DNA of 64,000 bases from Desulfosporosinus hippei DSM 8344. GTDB taxonomy: Bacteria; Bacillota; Desulfitobacteriia; Desulfitobacteriales; Desulfitobacteriaceae. Positions 34,696 to 43,957 of the stretch are shown piece by piece. The stretch covers positions 115,536-179,535 of the forward strand of contig NZ_FNCP01000008.1 of the NCBI RefSeq assembly GCF_900100785.1. The letters are read 5' to 3'. The notes beneath the pieces are model-generated. The model was not told where the DNA came from and ran no database searches. It saw nothing but the letters and a program-made list of their open reading frames with translations. Both the position numbers and the translations under genes were made by a program. How positions within the stretch are numbered: position 1 is the stretch's first letter; every line of letters starts with the position of its first letter.

Positions 34696-35835
34696 TTAGG
34701 AAAGACGATTCTTAAAGTCTTCATAGCCAAATTGCTTAACGACTTTAATCCCTTCTTCTTCATTATATAATACAATCGAAGGCAGATTAACCCCATTGAA
34801 CATATTATTCTTCACCATAGTATAGTGTGCCATGTCACAAAAAACAAGCCTATCCCCAGATTTTAATGGCTGTTTAAATGAATAATCACCAATGATATCT
34901 CCAGCTAGGCAGGTATGTCCACCAAGTCTATAGGTATAAGAATACTCCTCCGGCTTTCCGGCATCAATAATCTTAGGTCTGTAGGGCATTTCCAGCACAT
35001 CGGGCATATGACAAGCGGCAGAGGTATCTAAAATGGCAATTTTCATTCCGTTGTCTACAATGTCCAGAACTTTAGCCACTAAAAATCCGGTGTCTAAGGC
35101 AACAGCTTCACCAGGTTCCAAGTAGGCTTCCACGCCATATTTGTCCTGAAAGTACTTTATTGAGCGGACTAAGGTTTCAATATCATAATCAGCTCTGGTA
35201 ATATGATGCCCTCCACCAAAATTCAACCACTTCATTTTCTTGATATACTGACCAAATTTCTGGTCAACTACCCGAATGGTTCGCTCTAAGGTATCCGAAT
35301 TCTGCTCACACATGGTATGAAAATGAAGTCCTTCAATGCCCTCTAATTCATCAGGCCGGAAATTAGCTAAGGTCACACCCAGTCTGGAATTTTGATAACA
35401 AGGATCATAGATCGGGGTTTCTATTTCCGAGTATTCCGGATTGATACGTATTCCACAGCTTATAGGCTTAGTTTTGTGGTTTTTCACTTTATCTTTAAAT
35501 CTATTCCATTGATCGAAAGAATTAAAGGAAATATGATCGCAATAACTCATGATTTCCTCGAATTCTTCTTCTATATAAGCCGGGGCATAAATATGAACTT
35601 CTTTGCCCATTTCTTCATAGCCCAGTCTGGCTTCAAATAACGAACTAGAAGTGACACCCGTGAGATATTTACTAGCCAGAGGAAATAAAGAATACATGGA
35701 AAAACCTTTTTGGGCCAGCAGAATCTTGCAGCCGGTTCGTTCTTGCACGGACTTCAAGATTTCCAGATTCCTTAAGAATAGTCTTTCATCGACTATATAG
35801 CAGGGTGTGGGCAGGGCCTTGATGTCGATGTCCAT
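34696..35835 (-). CDS. nspC: Carboxynorspermidine decarboxylase
   Basis: 379 residues, PLP-dependent alanine-racemase-fold decarboxylase. The PLP lysine is in ILLAQKGFSMYS near the N-terminus, the glycine loop is WLNFGGGHHITRADYD, and the C-terminal barrel has CLAGDIIGDY with the catalytic cysteine. The family decarboxylates carboxynorspermidine or carboxyspermidine. The partner dehydrogenase gene lies 9 bases upstream, which makes this the alternative polyamine route (from aspartate semialdehyde and a diamine) instead of spermidine synthase. Confidence 0.9.
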   Translation of the reverse strand: MDIDIKALPTPCYIVDERLFLRNLEILKSVQERTGCKILLAQKGFSMYSLFPLASKYLTGVTSSSLFEARLGYEEMGKEVHIYAPAYIEEEFEEIMSYCDHISFNSFDQWNRFKDKVKNHKTKPISCGIRINPEYSEIETPIYDPCYQNSRLGVTLANFRPDELEGIEGLHFHTMCEQNSDTLERTIRVVDQKFGQYIKKMKWLNFGGGHHITRADYDIETLVRSIKYFQDKYGVEAYLEPGEAVALDTGFLVAKVLDIVDNGMKIAILDTSAACHMPDVLEMPYRPKIIDAGKPEEYSYTYRLGGHTCLAGDIIGDYSFKQPLKSGDRLVFCDMAHYTMVKNNMFNGVNLPSIVLYNEEEGIKVVKQFGYEDFKNRLS

Positions 35836-35844
35836 TAATTCACC

Positions 35845-37044
35845 TCAATCTAGCAAGGTTGGCGAGAAATCTTCCTGCCAGGGCAAACCGCATTTATTTA
35901 AGGCTTCCATGAAGGGATCCGGATCAAATTCTTCCACATTGAAGACACCGGGTTTTTTCCAAATTCCTTTGAGCATCAGCATTGCCCCGATCATCGCCGG
36001 AACACCGGTTGTGTAGGAGATGGCTTGAGAACCAACTTCAGCATAACACTCTTGATGATCACAGACGTTATAAACATAGTAAGTTCTGGGCTTACCGTCT
36101 TTAGTTCCTTGAATAATACATCCGATATTAGTCTTCCCTTTAGTTCTGGGGCCCAGGGAAGCCGGGTCAGGTAGCACTGCTTTTAAGAACTGCAAGGGAA
36201 TAATTTGTTGTCCCTCAAAATTTATTGGTTCAATGGAGGTCATGCCCACATTTTCCAGAACCCGCAGATGATTGATGTAATTGTCCGAGAATGTCATCCA
36301 GAATCTAATCTTTTTGATTCCCTTAATATTGATGGCCAGGGATTCCAGTTCTTCATGATACAATAGGTAAATGTTCTTGGGGCCAATCTGGGGCAGATCA
36401 TATTCTTTTTTCACTGCCAGAGGTTCAGTCTCAATCCAGGCACCATTTTCATAGTATCTGCCATTGGCCGTGATTTCTCGGATATTAATCTCAGGGTTAA
36501 AATTAGTGGCAAAAGGATAACCGTGATCCCCGGCATTGGCATCGACAATATCAATGGTATGGATCTCGTCAAAATAGTGCTTTTGAGCGTAGGCACAGAA
36601 GATGCCGGTAACTCCAGGGTCAAAACCACTGCCCAGCAAAGCTGTAATTCCAGCTTGAGCAAATTTCTCCCGATAGGCCCACTGCCATTTGTACTCGAAT
36701 TTCGGAATATCGGGGGGTTCATAATTCGCCGTATCTAAGTAATCCACTCCGGTAGCCAAACAGGCATCCATTATCGTTAAATCTTGATATGGGAGCGCCA
36801 GATTAATGACAATATCAGGCTTAAAGCTTTTAATCAAATCAATGACAGCCTCGGTATTATCAGCATCGAGCTGAGCGGTATGTATAATCGTTTGGCTTCC
36901 TTCCAATTTGTTTTTGATGGCGTCGCACTTTTCTTTTGTTCTACTGGCAATACAAATCTCTTCAAAAACATCTGGATTTTGGCAGCATTTATGAATAGCA
37001 ACACTGGCTACTCCTCCAGCGCCGATAATTAACGCTTTTCCCAT
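35845..37044 (-). CDS. Carboxynorspermidine/carboxyspermidine dehydrogenase (saccharopine dehydrogenase family)
   Basis: 399 residues from the ATG at 37044, preceded by GGAGGG; an upstream in-frame ATG adds 15 residues that fit no family. It opens with the Rossmann motif KALIIGAGGVASVAIHKC and shows the conserved segment ALLGSGFDPGVTGIFCAYA. It reductively condenses aspartate semialdehyde with diaminopropane or putrescine; the next gene removes the carboxyl group. The pair is a recognised polyamine pathway in many gut and environmental bacteria. Which diamine is used, and so whether norspermidine or spermidine is made, cannot be told here. Confidence 0.9.
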   Translation of the reverse strand: MGKALIIGAGGVASVAIHKCCQNPDVFEEICIASRTKEKCDAIKNKLEGSQTIIHTAQLDADNTEAVIDLIKSFKPDIVINLALPYQDLTIMDACLATGVDYLDTANYEPPDIPKFEYKWQWAYREKFAQAGITALLGSGFDPGVTGIFCAYAQKHYFDEIHTIDIVDANAGDHGYPFATNFNPEINIREITANGRYYENGAWIETEPLAVKKEYDLPQIGPKNIYLLYHEELESLAINIKGIKKIRFWMTFSDNYINHLRVLENVGMTSIEPINFEGQQIIPLQFLKAVLPDPASLGPRTKGKTNIGCIIQGTKDGKPRTYYVYNVCDHQECYAEVGSQAISYTTGVPAMIGAMLMLKGIWKKPGVFNVEEFDPDPFMEALNKCGLPWQEDFSPTLLD

Positions 37045-37262
37045 ATTCAGTACCCTCCAATCACTTTTACAACAATGCAAATTATACATAATACACTATA
37101 AATAATCAATTAAAACCCATAATGCTGCAATATTTTTCTTGCCCTAGAAAATGCCAACCCAATCAATGGATCCTTACCTTAAGCCAGGAAAAATTCAGGA
37201 CTAAATACACACCGTAAAGCCTTCAAGAATACATAGGTATAAAAAGTCATTGGGAGGCTTAT

Positions 37263-37796
37263 ATGAATTATATTGTTCAAGCAGGTGATACTTTATTTAA
37301 AATTGCTCAAACCTATAATACTTCTGTTGAGGCCATTCTCGCCATCAACCCTCAAATCACTAATCCAAATTTAATTTATCCAGGACAGATTATTCTCATC
37401 CCAACCAGCAACATAAAATGCCCGCTCTTACGCCGTGGAGATCGTGGTTCGGCAGTTAGCAGGTTACAAAAACTTCTTATGTTTGCTCGATTTAACCCTG
37501 GTCCTATAGACGGCATCTTTGGTCAAAGGACTGAAGCAGCTCTTATTGCCTTCCAAGAAAGCCAAAGAGAGCTTGAAAGAACAGGTATCGCGGATGAGAA
37601 AACTTGGGTTGCCTTAGGTGCTGAATGCGAGCCCAGGTCGGAAGTTACTACATATATAGTTAGACCCGGTGATTCCTTGTATATTATTGCTACCCGATTT
37701 GATGTAACTATTGAGAGTATATTAGAGATTAATCCACAAATAACAAATCCAAATGTTTTATCTATTGGTCAGGTTATAGATATTCCTCCGAGTTAA
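37263..37796 (+). CDS. LysM / peptidoglycan-binding / LysM protein
   Basis: 177 residues built of three wall-binding modules: a LysM at about residues 2-48 (YIVQAGDTLFKIAQTYN), a PG_binding_1 domain at about 55-117 (LRRGDRGSAVSRLQKLL, DGIFGQRTEAALIAFQ), and a second LysM at about 130-177. No signal peptide is present, which is common for spore-coat or cortex LysM proteins made in the mother cell. No catalytic domain is attached. GGGAGG precedes the ATG. Its last 20 bases overlap the end of the RHS remnant on the other strand. Confidence 0.85.
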   Translation: MNYIVQAGDTLFKIAQTYNTSVEAILAINPQITNPNLIYPGQIILIPTSNIKCPLLRRGDRGSAVSRLQKLLMFARFNPGPIDGIFGQRTEAALIAFQESQRELERTGIADEKTWVALGAECEPRSEVTTYIVRPGDSLYIIATRFDVTIESILEINPQITNPNVLSIGQVIDIPPS

Positions 37797-38212
37797 TCTC
37801 CGGTAACATCCCATCCGGATCTACAGGGTTAACAGGATCATCATTAGCATACGCATACAGGACCGCTTGCCTGAGTTCCCGATTAGTCATTCCCTCGATA
37901 TCCATATTGAGGATGAATTGCGCCCGTTCCTCCTTTGGGATACCTAAAAGAAGCACCGTCCTGGCTGTAGTTCAAATTCGGATCTGGATCCGAATTTTAG
38001 GAGGTAGGCTGTCCTCGGATTGCCCTGATCACCACCATCCGGGACCCGAGAAATGAACCTCCACTGCCATTGGGTATCCGAACCAAGTTCGTCTCATCAT
38101 AATGGTAGTTATTCGTCGTGCTCCCTACAGTCTTAGCTTTGCGCAAACCGTTCGGATGATACGTGTAGCTTACCTGAACTGTATCGCTGAGATTCTTACA
38201 GTCGTCAGCTAT
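37774..38212 (-). pseudogene. RHS/YD-repeat protein remnant
   Basis: Upstream part reads VSYTYHPNGLRKAKTV and NNYHYDETNLVR, typical YD repeats. After one or more frameshifts the end reads LYAYANDDPVNPVDPDG, the hallmark junction between RHS core and toxin tip. The middle (about 37950-38060) is out of frame and an in-frame TAA closes the upstream end, so no functional protein can be made. It is a relic of a large secreted or surface RHS protein. Confidence 0.75.
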
Positions 38213-38341
38213 TTAGCATCTATTAGACAGAAGAAATACTCCCCTTTCATGTAGTAGGTTTAATTATTTAACCTGACTACTTTTAGAGGAGCATACCATA
38301 TAGAGTGGTCTAATTAATTGGGTATTCATTTAGATTTCAGT

Positions 38342-38771
38342 TCATTTTACATAATGAACCACCTCATGAGCAAATGTATGCAAAATTGCTGCTAAAGCAT
38401 CATCTCTTCCCAACTCCTCTTTAATATTATAGAAATCACCTGTTGCTAAACGAATATACGGTTCTACTAATTTATCGTATGGTGCAAAGAACGTCCCATA
38501 TACTAGTTCTCCATATATATTCTTTACCAGTTCATCCTTTCTAACGTAGACCACTACTCTAATTGGGAAGTGAACTTGTTGCCGCAAAAAGCAAGCAAAA
38601 TTCAAGATAGCTGGTTCGAACTCCATTCCAACCGTACACCATATTTTCATATAAATAAGATACAGCCCTGCCATCCCATAGGAATATATCCTGATTTTCA
38701 CCAGCTTCGATATATGCTTGCGGTACGGTTCCTAACGCTAATAACGTCCCTCTAACGAAAGGACTAGCCAC
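38342..38771 (-). pseudogene. Broken zincin (HExxH) gene
   Basis: Two overlapping minus-strand frames. The upstream one starts MASPFVRGTLLALGT; the downstream one ends FAHEVVHYVK with a HEVVH zinc-protease motif just before a stop. Similar residues around 38560-38650 in both frames suggest one original gene broken by a frameshift. The final histidine or acidic third ligand expected after the motif is cut off. It could be the tip of an RHS toxin or an independent metallopeptidase; I cannot say which. Confidence 0.5.
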
Positions 38772-38935
38772 TTTCGCCTAATTAACGATAACTACTATCG
38801 CTCTCTAACGATAACTAGACTTTAACGCTTAACTATCGCCTTGATCGCTTCCTCTTCTTATAGACGTTAAATAAGAGAAAGAATCTCTTATCTCTTAGAC
38901 GTTGCAAGAGCTTTAGCTCCAGCCCTCTTTCTTAT

Positions 38936-38977
38936 TATGGTTCTTCTTATATGGTTCTTCTTATATGGTTCTTCTTA
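38936..38977. repeat. Tandem repeat, 3 x 14 bp
   Basis: Three perfect copies of TATGGTTCTTCTTA, head to tail. Confidence 0.9.
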
Positions 38978-38979
38978 GT

Positions 38980-39025
38980 GTAGTGTTTGCCAACGTAGTA
39001 ATGTAGCGTTTACCAACGTAGTATT
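38980..39025. repeat. Imperfect tandem repeat, 2 x 23 bp
   Basis: Two copies of GTAG(T/C)GTTT(G/A)CCAACGTAGTA(A/T)T in a row, followed by the start of a third (GTAGTGG). Confidence 0.8.
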
Positions 39026-39205
39026 GTAGTGGATACGCAACATTACTTGGAATAGTTAACAGAGTTTGAGATGAGCTTCTTTGAGTCCTTTAACATATAC
39101 GTTCTAAATAAGCGATTTCTATAGAAATAAATTATGTCGAATATATTGATTTTCTTATAGGCTTAAAATAGAATGGACTACAGTTGCGTATTGAAATATG
39201 CTTGA

Positions 39206-39400
39206 ATGAGTTCTGTTGAAGTATTATATTTGATTGAGAATTTGCGAGAGCAATTAAATACCTTGGCCTTACACAAGCCACTCGCAGATCCTGAGGTTGT
39301 GAATCTTAGCCAATTGCTTGATTCTTACTTGAATTTGTATCAACGTTTCTATTCCCCAACTTTGAATATATTACCGCCATTAACTATCTCTAAAGACTAA
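39206..39400 (+). CDS. Spo0E-like sporulation phosphatase
   Basis: 64 residues. The sequence contains NLSQLLDSYLNLYQ, which matches the SQxLD-x3-L-x-x-Y signature of Spo0E/YisI/YnzD aspartyl-phosphate phosphatases, with a first helix (VEVLYLIENLREQLN) of the family type. Such proteins dephosphorylate Spo0A and delay sporulation. It has no clear ribosome site, so expression may be weak. It lies 155 bases upstream of the diguanylate cyclase, in the same direction. Confidence 0.75.
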   Translation: MSSVEVLYLIENLREQLNTLALHKPLADPEVVNLSQLLDSYLNLYQRFYSPTLNILPPLTISKD

Positions 39401-39555
39401 TATGTTAGGATAATTTGCCAGATCGTTTTCAATATAACGTTCGGGCATTTTTTTGGGGTAAATTCTAATAGCTCTTCTCCTAATATTCGTAAAAAGCTCA
39501 GTACTTTAAAATAATTTGATTACATAGTAGCTATGGAAGTAAGGAGTTGAAATTT

Positions 39556-40629
39556 ATGTTAAATGATCTTTTTGTTAACGGAGCAATTGTAATTGCTACT
39601 ATAAGTATAGGAAATCAAATCCTAATTAATAAGGAAGTTAATCCTTATTCACCTTTCAAAATAAAGTTATTTTTCAGCTCAATGTCTGGAATTTTGGGAA
39701 TCTTACTAATGATTAATAGTGTTTATATAATGCCAGGTGTAATTCTTGATTTTAGAAATATTGCAATTCTTTTATCTGCCACATATTGTGGCTTCCTAGC
39801 TTCAATTATCACTGCTATATATATTGCAACGTTTCGACTATTTTATAATGGTTTAACGTATTCATCATATGTAGGAGCATTAATAGCATTATTTATTGGT
39901 ATTGCCTGCGGGTTTGTCACTAATCAAGATATTAAGAATCGACTTAAATGGATTTATATGAGTTTATGTGTACTATTAATACCATGTATGGCATTTGTTT
40001 TATTAATTAATAATCAGTTACTGCTAGCCAAAACGATAGCTGCTTACTTAATTAGTATGTCTGTAGTATCACTCCTTGTTTATCATTATGTAGAGTATAT
40101 TAATTTTTCTAAATTTACTTATAGAAAATATAAACTTGATTCTTCAATAGACCATCGTACAGGTCTTAATAATGTAAGACAGTTCGATAACGAGTTAAAT
40201 AAAATAACTAATGGATTGACAGGTAACAGTATAATTACATTGTTATTTATTGATATAGACCATTTTAAAAAGGTTAATGATATGTATGGACATCAGAACG
40301 GAGATAAGGTTCTTGAAGATCTGAGTAGAATATTATTAAGTACGTCTAAGGTTTCCGATATCATATCTAGAAATGGTGGAGAAGAATTTTCCGTATTAAT
40401 GACAGACTGTCCACTAGATAAAGTTTATGAAGTAGCCGAAAGGATTCGAATAGCAGTTCAGGAACACAAGTTTATTTTACTTAATGGTGAGTCAATAAAT
40501 ATAACTATATCAATTGGGGTAGCAATCTATCCCTTTACTGTTAACGATATTCAAGAGATAGTTCAAAAGGCGGATTCAGCTTTATACGAAGCAAAACGTG
40601 CAGGCAGAAACAAAGTTGTTATTTTCTAA
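39556..40629 (+). CDS. 5TMR-LYT membrane diguanylate cyclase
   Basis: 357 residues from the ATG at 39556 (AAGGAG 9 bases upstream; a TTG three codons earlier is part of that spacing). The first ~190 residues hold five or six membrane helices with the 5TMR-LYT pattern (LDFRNIAILLSATYCG). The GGDEF domain from about 195 carries FIDIDHFKKVND and the active motif RNGGEEFSV, so it should make c-di-GMP. The inhibitory RxxD site is KVSD here, so product feedback is probably lost. The gene is AT-rich compared with the housekeeping parts of the window, like its neighbours in this accessory region. Confidence 0.88.
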   Translation: MLNDLFVNGAIVIATISIGNQILINKEVNPYSPFKIKLFFSSMSGILGILLMINSVYIMPGVILDFRNIAILLSATYCGFLASIITAIYIATFRLFYNGLTYSSYVGALIALFIGIACGFVTNQDIKNRLKWIYMSLCVLLIPCMAFVLLINNQLLLAKTIAAYLISMSVVSLLVYHYVEYINFSKFTYRKYKLDSSIDHRTGLNNVRQFDNELNKITNGLTGNSIITLLFIDIDHFKKVNDMYGHQNGDKVLEDLSRILLSTSKVSDIISRNGGEEFSVLMTDCPLDKVYEVAERIRIAVQEHKFILLNGESINITISIGVAIYPFTVNDIQEIVQKADSALYEAKRAGRNKVVIF

Positions 40630-40923
40630 TTAGATAGACCTTCAAGGACGAAAGTTAATGAAATTCGTAGCTGCCTCATAGCTCGGTCTACGTTGGTATT
40701 TGGTACATTACTTTTTGGTATTGCGGGTTCAATCGGTTCAACTCTCGACCGAAAATAGTAATTTGCGAAAGAGGTAAGATCGTATAAACCCTCCTTAAAG
40801 TCGTTTCAGAACTCATGGGAGATAGCGGAGGGTTAAAGTAGTTTTGTGACGCAAACTTCAAAAAAAAGACAAAAAAATAGCCAAGCGTTTTGCTCGACCC
40901 TATAGTTAATCATTTTTTAATAT

Positions 40924-42579
40924 TTAGCTAATAACTTTAAGTAATTCGCGCATTACTTTAGTTCTAAGTCTATCAACGGGAAATTCTGTTGCTACTTCCA
41001 AATCGTATTCTTTTGGTATTTCGTTAAATTGAAAAAGCAAATGCGGTACTCTATCAGCCGGTAAATATGGAAAATCTAGATATTCAAGAATGTTATTATT
41101 TAAGATATCTCTAATATTTTCACTGTGACCCGAAAGGAGTCGGCCTGATTCTCTTATAGTAGTTACTAATTTAACAAAATTAGCTTTCTTATCGTCTATT
41201 TTAACCTCATAATAAGGTTTACAATCGGGGTTATCATTGTTCTCGCTATAGCCAAGAATGTCATTTAATTCACCTTTTTCTAGATCTGAGTTAATTACTT
41301 TTCCTAATGGTGAAACAACAAATACTTCATCTGAGTTTTCAAATAGTATTTGTTTAAATAATTGATGATCTTTACCACGAGCTAATGGTATAGGACAATG
41401 TGGATGTGAATGACGAATTCTAATCCAATTACCTGTAACAATCCCTATAAAAATTGCATCAGTCTCTAGCCTTAAATTTTGCAAGTAATGGTTTGTTTCT
41501 TTTCCAGAAACTGCAGAATAAATTGGCAGTGGAACTCCAGGCAACAGCAAGCTATTAATCGCAAGATCTCCATACCTACTACTTGTTTTTCTTCCATTCT
41601 CCATAAAATAAAGCATCCCTGGTAAATTGTTTGTTACAATTGTGACATGTTTAATCCATTCATTCTCTTCATTAGCATGAAATCTTAAAGCTTCCTGTGC
41701 AAGTTTATCAAAAAATGGGTAGAGAGTAGTTCCAGAATCAATTATGATGTAAACTCTTTTTCCAGATTCAACAAAAGATTTGCAACGATTTAATAACATA
41801 GGACAAAATTGTTTCGCCAAATAGTCCTTTTCCATTCGGTAATACTCAAGACGCTCTGAAAACAAAGACTGTTGATGCAATCCTCTTGCTCTTAATAAAG
41901 CCCCTGTAGCCCATTGATTATTCTTGTTTAGATGATTCACTATGTGATTGGCTACTTCAAGTATTTCTTCTGTATTTAAGCTTTTATTCAAGTATGTTGA
42001 TCCAGTTAAGATCGAGTTTAATAAGTTTTCAATTGAGTTTAAACGTTCTAACAAAAAGTCTTCAGTTTTATTCTTTGTATTCTTTTGAACTATTGAACTC
42101 TGAACTACCCGATAAATTGGATTATCAGGAACATAATTATCAATAGCTTCATACACTACCTTTTTTAGTTTATCTCTTAGTTCATGAGCCCCAGCAATGT
42201 CATTTTGAAAAAAAATCACTCTATCATCGGTAATATCAAATGGCAAGATTGTTCCATTCACCGCAATCGACACCACAGGTAATCCTGTGGCATGCCTAAC
42301 TGCGAGTTCATACATAACATTTGGATTTAAACTTGAGAGATTTGCTACAACTAACTCATCATTAAGCAAGTGATGTATGATCTGATGGCTAATTGAACCA
42401 GGCTTGTTTATTTTATGCGCAACTTCAACATCAAATCCCATTTCTTCAAGAGTTGGTTTTAATACTGAATCAATTAGTCCGTTTAAAGCCCTTCTATCAT
42501 CAGAGTTTTCTTTTCCAATTGGTGAGATCACAAAACATTTTTTTTCATTACCGCTATTTCCACTACTCAAATATCTCAC
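40924..42579 (-). CDS. NDT-like (TIR-like) domain fused to DeoR-type sensor domain
   Basis: 551 residues. Residues about 13-110 (CFVISPIGKE... then NPNVMYELAVRHATGLPV) match the nucleoside 2-deoxyribosyltransferase-like fold used in nucleotide-centred conflict systems; the Glu of MYELAVRHA is in the catalytic position. A linker with helices follows. Residues about 270-480 resemble the sugar-phosphate sensor half of DeoR regulators (YIIIDSGTTLYPFFDKLA, HVTIVTNNLPGMLYF) but no helix-turn-helix is present. The plan suggests an N-glycosidase or nucleotide-processing effector controlled by a small phosphorylated ligand, possibly an antiphage or stress switch; this is inference. It is a single gene between a diguanylate cyclase and an RHS remnant. 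Confidence 0.6.
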   Translation of the reverse strand: MRYLSSGNSGNEKKCFVISPIGKENSDDRRALNGLIDSVLKPTLEEMGFDVEVAHKINKPGSISHQIIHHLLNDELVVANLSSLNPNVMYELAVRHATGLPVVSIAVNGTILPFDITDDRVIFFQNDIAGAHELRDKLKKVVYEAIDNYVPDNPIYRVVQSSIVQKNTKNKTEDFLLERLNSIENLLNSILTGSTYLNKSLNTEEILEVANHIVNHLNKNNQWATGALLRARGLHQQSLFSERLEYYRMEKDYLAKQFCPMLLNRCKSFVESGKRVYIIIDSGTTLYPFFDKLAQEALRFHANEENEWIKHVTIVTNNLPGMLYFMENGRKTSSRYGDLAINSLLLPGVPLPIYSAVSGKETNHYLQNLRLETDAIFIGIVTGNWIRIRHSHPHCPIPLARGKDHQLFKQILFENSDEVFVVSPLGKVINSDLEKGELNDILGYSENNDNPDCKPYYEVKIDDKKANFVKLVTTIRESGRLLSGHSENIRDILNNNILEYLDFPYLPADRVPHLLFQFNEIPKEYDLEVATEFPVDRLRTKVMRELLKVIS

Positions 42580-42686
42580 TTCCCCTCAATATTTATGGTA
42601 ATGAGAATATTCTTTATTTTAAGTTAAAATCCTTTTATTAACTTGGATTATTTAGGAAACTTTTTATTTTTTGTAGGAGAGAAAAT

Positions 42687-43226
42687 TCAAAGACTATATA
42701 ATAAAGAGAAAACTGTCGCATTTGGCTGGACTCTCCCCAAATCATCAACATATTGCCCAGTTAATTGACGTATCCCAGGGGTAACTTGATTTGGAACTTT
42801 TTTCGCTAAATAGTTTCCTACATTAGATAGGCTTTTACCAACTTTACCCGCCCAGGAACCTGGAATGAATGGAAGAAATGTTGCCGCTACATCCCAGGCA
42901 AGGTATCCGCCATTACCCCAACTTGGATCATTATAGAAGTCGTACATACTTAGACCTAGACTTCCAACATCTAGAGCTGTCTCTGCAAAACTTCCACTCG
43001 GGTCAGCGAAGTTTATCGGATCTCCGTTAGCATAAGCATAAAAGTTTTGGCTTATTGGATTGCCCAAATCTCCACCATATGGATCTCTCGAAATAAACCT
43101 TGCCGTTTCCGGATCGTAATAGAGTGCCTTCAAATAATACAGCTTCGTCTCGGTATCATAAAGATAACTTCCCCGTCGGCTATAACTTGTTATCCTTATG
43201 TAATTCCACCCTTTACCTCTGACCCA
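42687..43226 (-). pseudogene. RHS core/tip remnant
   Basis: In-frame text SYLYDTETKLYYLKALYYDPETARFISRDP is split here as SYLYDTETKLYYL and YYDPETARFISRDPYGG, followed by FYAYANGDPINFADPSG: the complete RHS tip signature. An in-frame TGA just upstream (43227-43229) removes the long repeat region, and the toxin end stops early (GRVQPN...). No start codon or ribosome site fits. Residues after the tip (YLAWDVAATFLPFIPGSWAGKV) are the pre-toxin linker seen in polymorphic toxins. Confidence 0.75.
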
Positions 43227-43411
43227 TCAAAGCGAATAACATATACTTATTGTCAACCACTGTTCACCTGACGCATAGTGACTTTATGTAAAAGCTACTT
43301 CGAGTAGTTTGACTTACACCATCAAATGTTAACATCAATCTAGCCTTATATGCCACCGCCTAAATTGCCGGATTCGGCAATCCTCGAGATGACACCGTGG
43401 ATATGACATTC

Positions 43412-43951
43412 TCAAGGAAAGGTAGGAGCGGAGCCCAAAACCTCCTGGCAATGGGTTTGGATCACATGATGAAGATACTCTTCTAATGTCCATCCCCCAG
43501 TATTTTCAATCTCTCTTTCATAAACCTGCTCTAAAAGTTTAAGCACCGGCGAATCAATGGCGAGGATTTGGCGTTGATTAATTCCTTCAGTAAGTCTTTT
43601 GATTTCCAAGATGTTCTCTACAAAAAATATCAATCTCTCGGAATACTCCCGATTAGCGTTTATTACATACAAGACATCCAATACTTGAGCTGACTTACAA
43701 CTCAAGTTAATTATATTATAACTCAAATGAAAATCCACATGGCTAACCATAGTTCCAATCTCACAGATATTTTCTATTTCACCAATAGTGACTTTAGAGC
43801 TTATCTCAAAATCCTGATCCTTTTGCCGCAAGAAAACGCTGCCTTCCCAGGGCAATATATTCAGAAATCGACATAATTTCAGAGCAAATTTCTTCAATTC
43901 ACCTTTAGAAAAGCTCTTATTTGCGTATTGACGTCTGATTTCCGTGCTCAT
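43412..43951 (-). CDS. Hypothetical protein, paralogue of the next upstream gene
   Basis: 179 residues, soluble. It is related along its whole length to the 188-residue product encoded immediately upstream. Shared features are an F-S-x-G-x-L start, KF/QFAxxL..L..LP, TIGEIENICEIGTMVSHVDFHLSYNII (compare VTDLINICEIGKTMSCLAFHSSLNII), a VENILxxxR segment and a C-terminal LLEQVYEREIENTGG region. No catalytic motif or known domain was recognised. Six bases separate the two genes. The pair follows the HdrD-like gene on the same strand. Confidence 0.65.
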   Translation of the reverse strand: MSTEIRRQYANKSFSKGELKKFALKLCRFLNILPWEGSVFLRQKDQDFEISSKVTIGEIENICEIGTMVSHVDFHLSYNIINLSCKSAQVLDVLYVINANREYSERLIFFVENILEIKRLTEGINQRQILAIDSPVLKLLEQVYEREIENTGGWTLEEYLHHVIQTHCQEVLGSAPTFP

Positions 43952-43957
43952 CCTGCG

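Larger units (their letters stand above)
38772..39205. other. Non-coding stretch with simple tandem repeats
   Basis: No supported gene in 434 bases. It contains repeated AACGATAACTA-like words (38785-38830), the two tandem arrays listed separately, and an AT-rich promoter-like stretch before the Spo0E-like gene. Confidence 0.6.

Noticed and set aside
40700..40780. GGTTCAATC-like T-loop word in the gap after the diguanylate cyclase
   Set aside because: No acceptor stem or anticodon arm could be paired around it; not a tRNA.
43134..43228. TTG at 43133 as start of a complete RHS-tip gene
   Set aside because: RHS text continues in frame upstream of it to a stop, so it is a truncated fragment and not a gene start.
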